Of a stretch of 5,076 nt of DNA, positions 1-5,076 are shown in pieces (within the stretch, counting starts at the first letter, position 1; the number at the start of each line of letters is the position of its first letter). A program made the translations under genes and the position numbers. Location of the stretch: the NCBI GenBank assembly GCA_003644275.1, contig QNBY01000113.1:1-5076 (forward strand). Direction: 5' to 3'. The notes under the pieces were generated by a model that saw only the letters and a program-made list of their open reading frames with translations, had not been told where the DNA came from and did no database searches. Source of the stretch: Planctomycetota bacterium. GTDB lineage: Bacteria > Planctomycetota > B143-G9.

Positions 1-390
1 CGGTTCGAGCCCCGTTTCTTCGGCGAGGCCCCCTTCGAGGCGGAGGGGGTGGAGGCGGTTCCCGTGAGGGCGATACACGGGACGATGGAGGTGCACGGGT
101 TCAGGTTCGGGAAGTTCGCCTACGTGACGGACGCGAAGGTCATCCCGCCCGAGAGCCTCGCGCTGCTGGAAGGGGTGGAGGTGCTCGTGCTCAACGCCCT
201 GAGGTTCCGCGACCATCCCACCCACTTCACGGTGGACGAGGCCTGCGCGGTGGTGGAGAAGGTGGGGCCGAAGCGGGCCTTTCTAACGCACATGGGACAC
301 GGTATAATGCACGGGAGGGATTCGGCGCGCCTGCCCGCCGGGGTGGAGTTCGCCTGGGACGGGCTGGAGATAGAGATCGGAGACGGATAG
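1..390 (+). CDS. PhnP-like metallo-beta-lactamase-fold phosphodiesterase, 3' part
   Basis: The reading frame is open from base 1 to the TAG at 388-390, giving the last 129 residues; the start and the HxHxDH metal motif lie upstream of the window. What remains matches, as I remember it, the C-terminal half of PhnP (5-phosphoribosyl 1,2-cyclic phosphate phosphodiesterase family). Numbering from the first visible codon, His26 (AIHG), Asp44 (YVTDAK) and His97 (LTHMGH) fit the remaining metal ligands. His75 (HPTHFT) fits the PhnP histidine in a similar HPxxxH stretch, and the ending LPAGVEFAWDGLEIEI closely resembles the PhnP tail. Such enzymes are cytoplasmic hydrolases of cyclic phosphodiesters; related proteins with this signature occur in many bacteria outside phosphonate operons, so the substrate is open. 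The downstream kinase gene starts three bases after the stop, suggesting co-transcription. An internal GTG at 49 is not the true start, because conserved-looking sequence continues upstream of it. Confidence 0.85.
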   Translation, partial: RFEPRFFGEAPFEAEGVEAVPVRAIHGTMEVHGFRFGKFAYVTDAKVIPPESLALLEGVEVLVLNALRFRDHPTHFTVDEACAVVEKVGPKRAFLTHMGHGIMHGRDSARLPAGVEFAWDGLEIEIGDG

Positions 391-393
391 AGA

Positions 394-1812
394 GTGACGG
401 GCTTCGTTCGCAATGCGGTGGTGTTCGCCCTGCTCTTCCTCGCGGCGGTGATCGGAGGGAGGGCGATGGGAGCGGGGAGCGCCGTCCGCGTCGCCAGGGA
501 GGGATTCGCGAGGCGCGCCGAGGCGCTGACGCGCGCGTTGCTGGAGAACCCGGAGCTGCTCGCGGCGGACTACGTGCGGAAGCTCGCCGCGGTCACGGGC
601 GGGGGCGTAGCGGTCTTCACCGAGGACGGGATAAGGGAGGCTCCCAAGGGACTGGTGGAGAGGGCCAAGAGGGGGCTCGTGGCGGCCATGTCGGACGGGA
701 CGGCGGGGGACGTGGAGACGGAAGGGGGATTGTTCCTCTCCGTTCCGGTGAAGTCTCACCTGCTGGTGCGGCACATATTCATCCGATACCCGGAGCGGGT
801 GCTCTCGCCCCCTCCGATGACGGCGCGCGAGAAGGCGGAGGCGGCGTTGCTGGCGCTCGCCGCCGGGCTCGTGGCGGCCTTCCTGCTTCACCTGTTCTAC
901 GTGGAGCCGCAGCGGGTGCTGGCGAAGGCGGCGGGCCGCGCGGTGGAGCAGAGCAGCACCGACCTGCCCTACCTGCAGGCCCGCGGCCCCATAGGGGACC
1001 TCGCGCGCTCGTTTCTGTCCTCGATAACGAAGCTGAAACGCGCGCAGAAGGACCTTCTCGCCTCGGAGAAGATAGCCGTGTTCAACCAGCTCACGGTTGC
1101 GATAGCGCACGAGGTGAGGAACCCGCTCACCGCGATGAGGATGACCGCCCAGGTGCTCAGGCGGAAGCTGGCGGGGGACGCCCAGGCGCTCGAGCGGCTG
1201 GACGTGATGATGCGGGAGATGGACCGTCTGAAGCACCACATGGACCAGCTCATAAACTTCGGCAAGCCCTACAAGCCCGAGATGCGGCAGACGTCGGTGG
1301 TGGAGGTGATAGAGGAGACGCTTCTGCTTCTGCGGCGGCAACTCGAACACGCGCGCATAACGGTGGTGAAGTCCTACGCCGACAACCTCCCGCACGTCTT
1401 CGTGGACCCCGTGCAACTGCGGCAGGTGCTTCTGAACATCATCATCAACTCCATGCAGGCGATGGCGAAGTCCGGCACGCTGACGGTGTCGGCGGGGCTG
1501 GCGAAGGTGGAGGGCGAGACGGTGTGCACCATAGCGATAGAGGACACCGGGCCGGGCATACCTGCGGAGATACGGGAGAGGATCTTCGAGCCGTTCTTCT
1601 CGACGAGGAAGGCGGGCACGGGCCTCGGGCTGGCCATAGCCAAGAAGATAGTGGAGGCGCACGGGGGCAGGATAAGGTTCGTCTCGACGGACAAGGGGAC
1701 CATATTCAGGCTGTTCTTGCCCATTTCGCCGAAGGGGAGGAGGCTGACGGAGGTCCCCACCTCGTCCTTCAAACCGCTGGAGGGCAGCGATGAACCGGAT
1801 ACTGGTGATTGA
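394..1812 (+). CDS. Membrane-bound sensor histidine kinase (NtrB/ZraS-like)
   Basis: This 472-residue protein is an inner-membrane sensor kinase that should autophosphorylate and pass the phosphate to the regulator encoded next. Order of parts: a first membrane helix (about 7-25), an extracytoplasmic sensor of about 120 residues (26-147) that I do not recognise, a second helix (about 149-169), a HAMP-like linker (about 170-222, with GPIGDLARSF), a HisKA domain with phosphoacceptor His239 in AHEVRNPL, and an HATPase_c domain. The ATPase shows the N box (QLRQVLLNIIINS, Asn348 and Asn352), G1 (DTGPGIP, 384-390), F box (IFEPFFST, 397-404) and G2 (GTGLGLAIAKKIVEAHGG, 408-425). All key residues are present, so the kinase should be active. 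A charged tail of about 27 residues (446-472) follows. The start is GTG at 394, the first start after the upstream stop, with GGAG at 379-382 at a rather long spacing; GTG at 418 is an alternative but would cut into the first helix. The 3' end overlaps the regulator gene by 23 bases. Confidence 0.95.
   Translation: MTGFVRNAVVFALLFLAAVIGGRAMGAGSAVRVAREGFARRAEALTRALLENPELLAADYVRKLAAVTGGGVAVFTEDGIREAPKGLVERAKRGLVAAMSDGTAGDVETEGGLFLSVPVKSHLLVRHIFIRYPERVLSPPPMTAREKAEAALLALAAGLVAAFLLHLFYVEPQRVLAKAAGRAVEQSSTDLPYLQARGPIGDLARSFLSSITKLKRAQKDLLASEKIAVFNQLTVAIAHEVRNPLTAMRMTAQVLRRKLAGDAQALERLDVMMREMDRLKHHMDQLINFGKPYKPEMRQTSVVEVIEETLLLLRRQLEHARITVVKSYADNLPHVFVDPVQLRQVLLNIIINSMQAMAKSGTLTVSAGLAKVEGETVCTIAIEDTGPGIPAEIRERIFEPFFSTRKAGTGLGLAIAKKIVEAHGGRIRFVSTDKGTIFRLFLPISPKGRRLTEVPTSSFKPLEGSDEPDTGD
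1779..1812 (+). promoter_or_regulatory. Kinase/regulator overlap with internal ribosome binding site
   Basis: GGAGGG at 1779-1784 sits five bases before the regulator's ATG (1790), inside the kinase coding region. The kinase TGA at 1810-1812 lies 23 bases into the regulator gene. This arrangement supports the chosen start and suggests translational coupling, which would keep the two proteins in a fixed ratio; the coupling itself is inferred. Confidence 0.75.
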
Positions 1813-3190
1813 CGACGAAGAGAGCGTGTGCTGGGCGTTCCGGGACCTTCTGCAGGAAGAAGGGTTCGAGGTGGAGGACGCCTCGAGCGCCGAGGAAGGG
1901 CTGGAGAAGGCGGCGGCCTTCGAGCCGGACCTCATCATCCTGGACGTGAGGCTCCCGGGCATGGACGGCATAAGCGCCCTGCCCCTCTTCCGCGAGCGCT
2001 TCCCGGACTGCCCCGTCATCGTGATAACCGCCCACGGGACCACGCAGACGGCGATAGAGGCGATAAGGCTCGGCGCGGTTGACTACCTGCTGAAGCCGAT
2101 AGAGGACATAGAGACGGTGCTGAAGGTCATCCACAAGGGGCTGAAGCACGTGCGGCACGACGAGGAGGTGGAGAAATACTACCGGGAGCTGTCGCACCGG
2201 GCGCACCTGGAGGTGATGGTCGGCTGCTCGCCCGCGATGCAGGAGGTCTTCAAGCAGATAGGGGCGGTGTCGCGCGGGGACGTCACGGTGCTTCTGAGCG
2301 GGGAGTCGGGGACGGGCAAGGAGCTGTGCGCGCGGCTCATACACAACAACTCGGGGCGCTCCGGCAAGCCGTTCGTCATGGTGAACTGCGCCTCGCTGCC
2401 CGAGACGCTACTCGAAAGCGAGCTGTTCGGCCACGAGAAGGGAAGCTTCACGGGGGCGTTCCGCGAGAAGAAGGGATACTTCGAGATAGCGGACGGCGGC
2501 ACGCTCTTTCTGGACGAGATAGGCGACTTTCCGCCGCTCACCCAGGTGAAGCTGCTCAACTTCCTCGAGACGCGGACCTTCGAGCGCGTGGGGGGAACGC
2601 GGCCGATAAACGTGGACGTGAGGGTGATAGCGGCCACCAACCGCAACCTGCTGGAGCTGGTGGAGAACGGGGAGTTCCGCAAGGACCTGTACTACCGCCT
2701 GAACGTGGTGGAGATTTCGCTGCCTCCCCTGCGCGAGAGGAAGGAGGACATTCCCATACTCACGGCCTATTTCCTGCTGAACCTGGAGAGGAAGACCGGC
2801 AAGCGGGTGGTGGTGTCGAGCGAGGCGATGGAGGTGCTGAAGCGGCACGACTTCCCCGGCAACGTGAGGGAGCTCAGGAACGCCATAGAGCGGGCGTGGT
2901 TCCTGTGCGAGGGGGACGTGATACTGCCGGAACACCTGCCGCCCCAGGTGAGGAGCGGAAAGAGGGGAGCGGCCCTCTCCGTGGAAGGAATGGTGGAGGG
3001 GATATGCGAGTCGCTCTACAGGCCGGGCGAGACGGAGGACATGTACGACCGCGTGATGGACACCTTCGAGAAGCCGCTCATCGCCTGGGCGTTGCGGACC
3101 ACCAACGGGAACCAGGTGCAGGCCTCGCGGATACTCGGCATCAACCGCTCGACGCTCAGGAAGCTGATAGTGAAGTACTCGCTGAAGTGA
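1790..3190 (+). CDS. NtrC-family sigma-54-dependent response regulator
   Basis: This 466-residue cytoplasmic protein has the three-domain layout and usual length of NtrC/ZraR-type activators. The receiver (about 1-120) has the acidic pair Asp8/Asp9, phosphoacceptor Asp52 (LDVRLPGMDG), Thr80 and Lys102. The central AAA+ domain (about 143-385) has Walker A GESGTGKE (171-178), the sigma-54 contact loop as GSFTGA (218-223), Walker B GGTLFLDEIG (236-245), the sensor I-region motif VIAATNR, arginines in FRKDLYYRLNV (296-306), and the sensor II motif FPGNVREL (355-362). The C terminus carries a Fis-type helix-turn-helix (about 440-463, NQVQASRILGINRSTLRK). The contact loop has Ser in place of the consensus Ala, a common natural variant. 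When phosphorylated by its partner kinase, the protein should oligomerise and hydrolyse ATP to open sigma-54 promoters. The ATG at 1790 is set by a strong ribosome site, GGAGGG at 1779-1784. Target genes cannot be told from the window. Confidence 0.96.
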   Translation: MNRILVIDDEESVCWAFRDLLQEEGFEVEDASSAEEGLEKAAAFEPDLIILDVRLPGMDGISALPLFRERFPDCPVIVITAHGTTQTAIEAIRLGAVDYLLKPIEDIETVLKVIHKGLKHVRHDEEVEKYYRELSHRAHLEVMVGCSPAMQEVFKQIGAVSRGDVTVLLSGESGTGKELCARLIHNNSGRSGKPFVMVNCASLPETLLESELFGHEKGSFTGAFREKKGYFEIADGGTLFLDEIGDFPPLTQVKLLNFLETRTFERVGGTRPINVDVRVIAATNRNLLELVENGEFRKDLYYRLNVVEISLPPLRERKEDIPILTAYFLLNLERKTGKRVVVSSEAMEVLKRHDFPGNVRELRNAIERAWFLCEGDVILPEHLPPQVRSGKRGAALSVEGMVEGICESLYRPGETEDMYDRVMDTFEKPLIAWALRTTNGNQVQASRILGINRSTLRKLIVKYSLK

Positions 3191-3208
3191 GGCGGGTTCA
3201 GCGGTACT
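3174..3208. terminator. Stem-loop shared by two convergent genes, possible bidirectional terminator
   Basis: AGTAC (3174-3178) pairs with GTACT (3204-3208), and CGCTGAA (3180-3186) pairs with TTCAGCG (3197-3203). This gives 12 base pairs interrupted by one unpaired T at 3179, with a 10-base loop at 3187-3196. The regulator's TGA (3188-3190) is in the loop, and the stop codon of the OsmC-family gene (3198-3200) is in the right arm. No T-run follows on either strand, so it is not a classic intrinsic terminator. It may be a 3'-end stabiliser, act with Rho, or simply separate the two converging transcripts. The pairing is seen directly; the role is inferred. Confidence 0.5.
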
Positions 3209-3584
3209 CGTAGATCACGTCGCATCCTATCTTTATGGCCTTGCCGACGGAGCACACCTCGCAGAACTTCCGGGCGGCGTTCTTGTGCTTCTCGGGGAAG
3301 CCGGGGGGAAAGGTCACGGACACTATCATCTTGCGGAACTTGCCCGGGGAGTCGGGCAGGTCCTGGTCCACCGTGATTTCCACGCCGTGGGGATCCAGGT
3401 TCCTCTTGCGGCAGAAATAGACGAAATAGGAAATCACGCATAGGCCGAGCGAGGCGAGGAAGAGCTCGTAGGGGCTCATTGCGGAATCGTCGCCTCCGGA
3501 CTTCCCGTCCTGGTCGGCGTAGACGGTGAAGCCGCGCGATTCGGCCTTTGCGCGAAGGTTGCGCTCGTGGGTTATCCTTATCAT
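3198..3584 (-). CDS. OsmC-family protein (OsmC/YhfA-like)
   Basis: This 128-residue protein has the usual length for a small OsmC-fold protein. OsmC and Ohr relatives are cytoplasmic dimeric thiol peroxidases that reduce organic hydroperoxides with two cysteines. Here MSPYELFLASLGLC places Cys49 at the normal peroxidatic position at the start of the central helix, with Glu40 in the conserved PxEL motif. CEVCSVGKAI places Cys111 where the family has its resolving cysteine (classically CPVHKTL), so both redox residues are present. Cys58, Cys108 and Cys121 are additional. The sequence looks closer to the YhfA-like branch than to Ohr, and many of that branch have no proven substrate, so peroxide reduction is likely but not certain. 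The start ATG (3584-3582) has AGGAGAA (3594-3588) at good spacing. The gene converges on the regulator gene with seven bases between stops and is divergent from the CAP-protein gene. Nothing links it functionally to the two-component system. Confidence 0.92.
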   Translation of the reverse strand: MIRITHERNLRAKAESRGFTVYADQDGKSGGDDSAMSPYELFLASLGLCVISYFVYFCRKRNLDPHGVEITVDQDLPDSPGKFRKMIVSVTFPPGFPEKHKNAARKFCEVCSVGKAIKIGCDVIYEYR

Positions 3585-3591
3585 GGGTTCT

Positions 3592-3616
3592 CCTGTTGAA
3601 ACTCTCCGTCAACCGG
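3592..3616. repeat. Imperfect 25-bp palindrome, candidate operator
   Basis: The left arm CCTGTTGA (3592-3599) and right arm TCAACCGG (3609-3616) are complementary at seven of eight positions, separated by nine bases. It covers the -35 element of the rightward promoter and the ribosome site of the leftward gene, so a bound protein could affect both genes. With one copy and no known factor, the operator role is only a suggestion. Confidence 0.3.
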
Positions 3617-3624
3617 GGTATTAT
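3596..3624 (+). promoter_or_regulatory. Sigma-70-like promoter for the CAP-domain protein gene
   Basis: TTGAAA (3596-3601) and TATTAT (3619-3624) each match the consensus at five of six bases and are exactly 17 bases apart. A perfect TATAAT at 3622-3627 overlaps but would leave a 20-base spacer. Transcription would begin near 3631-3634, giving a leader of about 40 bases before the ATG at 3672. The -35 element lies within the leader of the divergent OsmC-family gene. Confidence 0.6.
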
Positions 3625-3630
3625 AATCGG

Positions 3631-3646
3631 CGGGAGGAAGCTCCCG
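3631..3646 (+). repeat. Hairpin at the predicted 5' end of the CAP-protein mRNA
   Basis: CGGGAG (3631-3636) and CTCCCG (3641-3646) form a perfect 6-bp GC-rich stem with a GAAG loop. A second inverted repeat, AATCGG (3625-3630) with CCGATT (3644-3649), shares three bases of the right arm, so the two pairings exclude each other. The predicted transcription start is at or next to 3631, so the hairpin would cap the mRNA, as in stabilised 5' ends. It leaves the ribosome site at 3661-3668 free. No T-run follows, so it is not a terminator. Confidence 0.4.
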
Positions 3647-3660
3647 ATTCAAAAAGAGAA

Positions 3661-3668
3661 AAGGAGGG
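3661..3668 (+). promoter_or_regulatory. Strong ribosome binding site of the CAP-protein gene
   Basis: AAGGAGGG is a near-perfect Shine-Dalgarno sequence three to four bases before the ATG at 3672. It settles the start, and the encoded protein then opens directly with a signal peptide. Confidence 0.8.
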
Positions 3669-3671
3669 ACC

Positions 3672-5076
3672 ATGCGCTTCTCCCACACGCTCAAGACGGC
3701 GCTCGCCCTCGCGGCGGTGCTCGCGTTCGTGCTCGCCCTGCCTGCGGGAGGCGAGAAGAAGAAAAGGGACAACATGAGGCTCGCCAAGGAGATATCGAAG
3801 GAGTTCCCCGTCAAGGAGATAGAGTTCGACGAACCCTTCCGCTGCCAGTACCGGGAGTTCGTGAACTACATCACGCTCGACGAGTTCGAGGTGTACGGCA
3901 TCAAGGTGAAGGCGGTGCGGGTGGACGACAAGACCCTGCAGGTGTCGTGGGAAGGGAGCGAGCCGCGCAACATACGCAAGACCACGGTGGTGACCGTGAG
4001 GTCCGGGGAGGAGGCCCACCGCATCTGCATCTACCGCCACCCGGTGACGGGGGACTGGGCCTATTTCAACGCGGTGTACCGCCAGGCGAAGCTCCCGAAG
4101 GGGACCATATCCTTCTTCGACATGGACTGCGACGGCAAGTGGTTCGAGCCGAAGGTGGACGCCGTCATGCTCGGGGCCCGCAGCGCCGTGTCGCCCATAA
4201 TGCCCGTGAAATGGTACTACGACTGGAACCTTACGGACCTCGAGTTCACGGGCTCGGGCAAGAAGATGAAGCTGAAGGCGAAACTGGTGCCGATAAAGTG
4301 CTATCCCAACGAGCGGGCGGCCATGGCGGTGCTGAACGACTTCCGCATGGAGATGGGGCTCCCCCTGCTTCCGCTCGACGAGGAGCTCTCGCGCAAGTGC
4401 CGCATCTACGCCAAGTTCATCTCGCTGAACGGCGCGGACATGGCCGACTGGAACATAGTGCAGAATCCCAAGCCGGGGCACCTGGGCTACACGCCGGAAT
4501 GCGAGGAGATGAAGCGTAGCATCTTCTTCTGCTTCGACGGCGCGATAGTCGCCATGGGCGACCTGATCGGCCAGTTCTACCACCGCACCCAGTTCTTCTT
4601 CCCCGACACCAAGGGGTTCGGCATCGGCGAGGACGGAGTCGTGTCGGTGTTCAACGGGGAATACCTGCGCGACGAGGAGTACATGAAGTGGAACTATCCC
4701 ATCATGATCCCCGCCCCGGAGCAAACCATACGCTACTACGTGTACTACGGCAAGTACGGGGGCGAGACGCCCGATCCCCGGCCGGGCGGCGTTTCCTGCA
4801 GCTTTCCGATAACCCTGCAATGGGAGAACGCGAGCCACGAGATAGACGACGTGAAGGCCGCGCTCTACTACGTGGACAAGAGGAAGAAGAAAGAGATCGA
4901 GGTGTCTTCCTATTGCTTCTGGCCCAAGCGCCCAGCCCACCCGACGAGGCCGAACAACGAGGGGCAGATACTCATCCTGGGCGAGAAGCCGTTCAAGAGG
5001 GGCGCCCGTTACCACGTGACGGTGGAGTACACCATAGACGGCAAGAAGGAAAAGCAGGACTGGTACTTCAACACCA
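3672..5076 (+). CDS. Secreted CAP/SCP-domain protein, 3' end outside window
   Basis: The frame is open from the ATG at 3672 to the window end, giving 468 residues. A signal peptide (Arg2 and Lys8, hydrophobic 9-23, likely cleavage near 25-27) has no lipobox cysteine, so the protein is probably released or periplasmic. Residues about 35-205 are an unfamiliar region with a DxDxDG motif (150-155, DMDCDG) resembling a calcium-binding loop. Residues about 209-325 look like a CAP (SCP/YkwD) domain: NERAAMAVLNDFRMEMGLPLLPLDEELSRKC is cut here as NERAAMAVLNDF at 213-224, then GLPLLPLDEEL (229-239), PGHLGYTPEC (268-277), FYHRTQFFFPD (302-312) and GFGIGED (315-321). The usual first CAP histidine seems to be replaced by Tyr246, while His304 is kept. 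Residues 344-468 resemble the C-terminal region that often follows such domains, with GETPDPRPGG (364-373) and an Ig-like ending GEKPFKRGARYHVTVEY and WYFNT. The stop is probably close beyond the window. Nine cysteines after the signal peptide suggest disulfides. The molecular function is unknown. Confidence 0.85.
   Translation, partial: MRFSHTLKTALALAAVLAFVLALPAGGEKKKRDNMRLAKEISKEFPVKEIEFDEPFRCQYREFVNYITLDEFEVYGIKVKAVRVDDKTLQVSWEGSEPRNIRKTTVVTVRSGEEAHRICIYRHPVTGDWAYFNAVYRQAKLPKGTISFFDMDCDGKWFEPKVDAVMLGARSAVSPIMPVKWYYDWNLTDLEFTGSGKKMKLKAKLVPIKCYPNERAAMAVLNDFRMEMGLPLLPLDEELSRKCRIYAKFISLNGADMADWNIVQNPKPGHLGYTPECEEMKRSIFFCFDGAIVAMGDLIGQFYHRTQFFFPDTKGFGIGEDGVVSVFNGEYLRDEEYMKWNYPIMIPAPEQTIRYYVYYGKYGGETPDPRPGGVSCSFPITLQWENASHEIDDVKAALYYVDKRKKKEIEVSSYCFWPKRPAHPTRPNNEGQILILGEKPFKRGARYHVTVEYTIDGKKEKQDWYFNT

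Larger units (their letters stand above)
3585..3671. promoter_or_regulatory. Divergent promoter region between the osmC-like and CAP-protein genes
   Basis: This 87-base spacer is clearly more AT-rich than its surroundings. It must hold the start signals of both divergent genes unless either is transcribed from farther away. A rightward promoter is clear (3596-3624). Leftward, the same AT core reads TATAAT on the minus strand at 3625-3620, and TTGAAT lies at 3652-3647, but their spacing is 21 bases; GATTAT at 3628-3623 gives 18 bases with a poorer match. The two promoters therefore probably overlap in the AT core. No -24/-12 sigma-54 element is evident. Confidence 0.55.

Noticed and set aside
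283..2043. A 586-codon open frame on the minus strand across the kinase and regulator genes
   Set aside because: It lies antisense to two genes with complete, well-ordered motifs, and its translation is rich in Arg, His, Leu and Pro with no recognisable motif. This is typical shadow coding in GC-rich DNA.
2326..3213. A 295-codon plus-strand frame inside the regulator gene
   Set aside because: It overlaps the AAA+ and helix-turn-helix coding sequence in another frame and is composed mainly of Arg, Gly, Glu and Ala with no motif.
3016..3612. A 198-codon minus-strand frame overlapping the OsmC-family gene
   Set aside because: The OsmC frame has the right length, ribosome site and both redox cysteines, while this frame shows no family signature and runs into the regulator gene.
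3631..3646. Intrinsic terminator in the divergent spacer
   Set aside because: The 6-bp hairpin is not followed by a T-run on either strand and lies at a predicted transcription start.
3585..3671. Possible sigma-54 promoter that the adjacent NtrC-type regulator could activate
   Set aside because: I found no GG and GC pair at the required 10-base separation within a TGGCAC/TTGC-like context on either strand; the visible elements are sigma-70-like.
3672..3760. Lipoprotein signal for the CAP-domain protein
   Set aside because: The hydrophobic segment is followed by LPAGGEKKK with no cysteine at the cleavage region, so an ordinary signal peptide fits better.
3548..4519. A 323-codon plus-strand frame across the divergent spacer and CAP gene
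   Set aside because: It is out of frame with the CAP-domain protein, has no good ribosome site and gives an Arg/Gly/His-rich sequence without recognisable features.
3621..5015. A 464-codon open frame on the minus strand opposite the CAP-domain gene
   Set aside because: The plus-strand frame has a strong ribosome site, a signal peptide and CAP-like motifs. The minus frame is low-complexity in His, Leu, Val and Arg, and crosses the divergent promoter region.

Overview
The window is a GC-rich bacterial fragment (by eye about 60-65% GC), almost fully coding, with five genes of which the first and last are cut by the window edges. A striking codon feature is heavy use of ATA for isoleucine (17 of 24 Ile codons in the histidine kinase gene) and frequent AGG for arginine despite the high GC. 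Together with a secreted CAP-domain protein of an architecture I associate with Planctomycetota-like genomes, this suggests an uncultivated or environmental lineage of that kind. That placement is inference at low confidence; nothing in the window is a firm taxonomic marker.

Left part (1-3190, + strand): a compact operon-like run. It begins with the 3' part of a PhnP-like metallo-beta-lactamase-fold phosphodiesterase gene (1-390). Three bases later comes a membrane-bound sensor histidine kinase (394-1812, GTG start). The kinase gene overlaps by 23 bases an NtrC-type response regulator gene (1790-3190) with receiver, AAA+ and Fis-type DNA-binding domains. The kinase and regulator form a complete two-component system: signal detection outside the membrane, phosphotransfer from His239 to Asp52, then ATP-driven activation of sigma-54 RNA polymerase. 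Its targets cannot be read from this window, and I see no convincing -24/-12 promoter.

Middle (3174-3208): the regulator gene meets a convergent OsmC-family gene with only 7 bases between the stop codons. Both stop codons lie inside a 12-bp stem-loop that looks like a shared, bidirectional 3'-end structure.

Right part: the OsmC-family gene (3198-3584, - strand) is divergent from a large secreted protein gene (3672-5076, + strand, running off the window). The 87-base divergent spacer holds a good sigma-70-like promoter for the rightward gene, an AT-rich core that could also serve the leftward gene, an imperfect 25-bp palindrome and a small hairpin at the predicted start of the rightward transcript. 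The secreted protein has a signal peptide, an unfamiliar N-terminal region with a DxDxDG motif, a divergent CAP/SCP domain and a C-terminal beta-sandwich-like region. No CRISPR array, tRNA, rRNA, insertion sequence or integration site is visible.
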